From Cochlodiniinecator piscidefendens (GTDB lineage: Bacteria > Pseudomonadota > Alphaproteobacteria > Rhodobacterales > Rhodobacteraceae), in assembly GCF_011326755.1 (NCBI RefSeq), contig NZ_JAAOIE010000006.1, forward strand, positions 62,001 through 126,000: 64,000 bases of DNA, read 5' to 3'. The notes under the pieces are model-generated. The model was not told where the DNA came from, searched no databases, and worked only from the letters and a program-made list of their open reading frames with translations. The stretch's first letter is position 1. Each line of letters begins with the position of its first letter. Shown one piece after another: positions 62,505-64,000 of this stretch. A program made the position numbers and the translations under genes.

Positions 62505-63653
62505 ATGACACTCAGCTCAAAACCCGACCCCCGCCTCTTGGCTTTGCAAACTCCCTGCTTGATATTGGACCAGCGCAAAATGCAGGCCAACATTGACAGG
62601 CTCGCCGACCATGCACGTTCATTGAACGTTAACTTGCGCCCACATCTGAAAACCGTGAAATCTGTTGATATCGCAAAACGCGTTCTAACGGGAGAAAATG
62701 GCCCAGCGACAGTTTCTACCCTCGCCGAAGCCGAAACCTTTGCCAAGGCTGAGGTGCGGGATATTCTCTATGCGGTAGGTATAACCGAACAAAAACTACC
62801 CCGAATTGCTAAGCTATGCGCCATGGGGTGCTCTGTATCGGTATTGCTCGATAGCGTCGAACAGGCTTATGCAGTGGCCCGTTTTTGCAAAAAAACAAAC
62901 CTGATCATTCCGGCATTCATTGAGATCGACAGCGACGGTCATCGCGGCGGCATCACAGTCAACGACCCGGAGCTACTTACCATTGGCCGTATCCTAGAAA
63001 ACGCGGGCATACTGCGGGGTGTTTTGGCCCATGCTGGCGAAAGCTACAACATGGAAGGTCGCGAAGCTCATGCAGCATGTGCCGAGCAAGAGCGTGCAAC
63101 AACTGTTGCGGCGGCCTCAATCTTACGTAATGCTAATCTGCCATGCCCGGTGGTCAGCATTGGATCGACACCAACCGCCTTTGCCGCGCGTGATCTGACG
63201 GGCATCACCGAATTACGGGCCGGCGTTTATGTATTCTTTGATCTGGTTATGGCCGGTATTGGGGTTTGCATCCAAGAGGACATCGCGCTGTCCGTTTTAA
63301 CAACTGTTATTGGGGTCCAACCACAGCAGGGGCGCATTTTGATTGACGCTGGCTGGATGGCCTTGTCACGCGACCGAGGAACAGCTGATCAACGCATTGA
63401 TCAGGGGTACGGCGTGGCCTGCGATGCGAACGGTGCGATCTATCCCGAGTTGATCGTTAGCACAACAAATCAAGAGCATGGCATTATCACCGCCCGAGAA
63501 GGCGCAACTGTACCTGACGTGCCGATCGGCACCCAGCTGCGCATTTTGCCAAACCATAGCTGCGCGACCGCGGCACAACACACACATTACAACGTTATTC
63601 CATCAGACGCTGAGGCACCGCTTCTGATCTGGCACCGCTTTGGAGGGTGGTAA
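62505..63653 (+). CDS. DSD1-family PLP enzyme (D-serine dehydratase / D-threonine or hydroxyaspartate aldolase type)
   Basis: 382 residues of the alanine-racemase-fold (type III) family. The PLP lysine is in RPHLKTVKS. The C-terminal HxC metal site (NHSCATAAQHTHY) marks the D-serine dehydratase / D-threonine aldolase branch. The reaction on a D-beta-hydroxy amino acid is therefore expected, but dehydratase versus aldolase is not decidable here. It is followed after 3 bases by an ornithine-cyclodeaminase-family gene. The same two folds pair in the beta-hydroxyaspartate cycle (BhcC, BhcD), though the LysR neighbour differs. Confidence 0.87.
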   Translation: MTLSSKPDPRLLALQTPCLILDQRKMQANIDRLADHARSLNVNLRPHLKTVKSVDIAKRVLTGENGPATVSTLAEAETFAKAEVRDILYAVGITEQKLPRIAKLCAMGCSVSVLLDSVEQAYAVARFCKKTNLIIPAFIEIDSDGHRGGITVNDPELLTIGRILENAGILRGVLAHAGESYNMEGREAHAACAEQERATTVAAASILRNANLPCPVVSIGSTPTAFAARDLTGITELRAGVYVFFDLVMAGIGVCIQEDIALSVLTTVIGVQPQQGRILIDAGWMALSRDRGTADQRIDQGYGVACDANGAIYPELIVSTTNQEHGIITAREGATVPDVPIGTQLRILPNHSCATAAQHTHYNVIPSDAEAPLLIWHRFGGW

Positions 63654-63656
63654 TTT

Positions 63657-64000
63657 ATGATCTTTATTTCTGAACAACAATCATCCGAAATTATCACCCA
63701 TGAGCTAGCTTATACTGCGGCGCGAGCAGCCCTTTGCGCAGCGGCAAAACCACGGGCAAACGTGTTTCCTGTAGTGGTTGGGCATGCCGCCGATCCCCAA
63801 AATACATTTGCAGTAAAATCAGCGACCGATGATATGTTCACGGGTCTCAAGGTTGGATCATATTTTCCAACCAATGATGCCGCAGGATTACCTCGGCATG
63901 GGTCCATTATATTATTGTTCGATCAAACGACGGGTGCCATCGGATCTATCGTCGAAGCCAGTAAACTAAATGCCTATCGCACATCGGCTGCCAATGCTTT
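63657..64000 (+). CDS. Ornithine cyclodeaminase/mu-crystallin-family protein, N-terminal part
   Basis: The first 114 codons are in the window; the gene is cut by its end. The family pattern is clear: TFAVKSATDDMFTGLKVGSYFPTND, GLPRHGSIILLFDQTTG and VEASKLNAYRTSAANA. Members reduce imines or deaminate ornithine with NAD(P). GGAGGG is about 9 bases before the ATG. Close coupling to the DSD1-type gene suggests a two-step conversion, for instance imine reduction after PLP chemistry. Confidence 0.88.
   Translation, partial: MIFISEQQSSEIITHELAYTAARAALCAAAKPRANVFPVVVGHAADPQNTFAVKSATDDMFTGLKVGSYFPTNDAAGLPRHGSIILLFDQTTGAIGSIVEASKLNAYRTSAANA

Overview
The window looks like a chromosomal segment of a marine alphaproteobacterium of the Roseobacter group (Rhodobacteraceae). 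Evidence: the DMA/MMA gene set in the order dmmD-A-B-C, amt, mgd, mgs, gmaS; Lrp-type PutR divergent from a PutA without a DNA-binding domain; TRAP and polar amino-acid ABC transporters; three GlxA-type AraC regulators; and tightly packed operons with ATGA overlaps. I saw no rRNA, tRNA, CRISPR array, insertion sequence, phage gene or replication origin. Both ends cut a gene (an MttB-family methyltransferase at the left, an ornithine-cyclodeaminase-family protein at the right).

Region 1 (1-3803): the tail of an MttB-like methyltransferase, an M14 deacylase (DoeB-like), a Rieske oxygenase of the quaternary-amine type, and a YeiH-type membrane protein. Region 2 (4050-23096) is a methylated-amine catabolic island. 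dmmDABC (haem-dependent dimethylamine monooxygenase) makes monomethylamine. GmaS joins it to glutamate, MgsABC converts the amide to N-methylglutamate, and MgdABCD oxidises that back to glutamate, releasing the C1 unit. An Amt-family channel with a 71-residue membrane partner, a truncated globin, a GNAT enzyme, a DksA-type zinc finger, a NIPSNAP protein and a GlxA-type regulator lie among these genes. Region 3 (23179-31211) holds putR/putA, a LysR regulator facing two small genes, and an SDR plus LysR pair.

Region 4 (29545-48142) is the least explained part. It is a minus-strand array of about 18 genes: aldehyde dehydrogenase, FAD 2-hydroxyacid dehydrogenase, complete amino-acid ABC transporter, two SDRs, Asp/Glu racemase, TPP-dependent decarboxylase/synthase, HyuA and HyuB ATP-dependent lactamase subunits, aminotransferase, uronate-dehydrogenase-like protein, DAO oxidase, LysR and a further SDR. 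It reads as a dedicated uptake and degradation route for an unidentified cyclic amide or amino-acid-like compound. I do not recognise it as a characterised pathway.

Region 5 (48301-64000): acetoacetyl-CoA synthetase, two GlxA-type regulators overlapping tail to tail, and an acyl-CoA dehydrogenase / ADP-forming acyl-CoA ligase / CaiD-like hydratase operon that resembles a carnitine-type CoA pathway. These are followed by a LysR-controlled TRAP transporter with an agmatinase-family ureohydrolase, and a LysR next to a DSD1-family PLP enzyme and an ornithine-cyclodeaminase-like gene. The shared theme is catabolism of nitrogenous osmolytes and amino-acid derivatives. Several strong hairpins sit inside operons (dmmD/dmmA, mgsC/gmaS, SBP/ATPase, dctP/dctQ) and probably set unequal expression of the genes.
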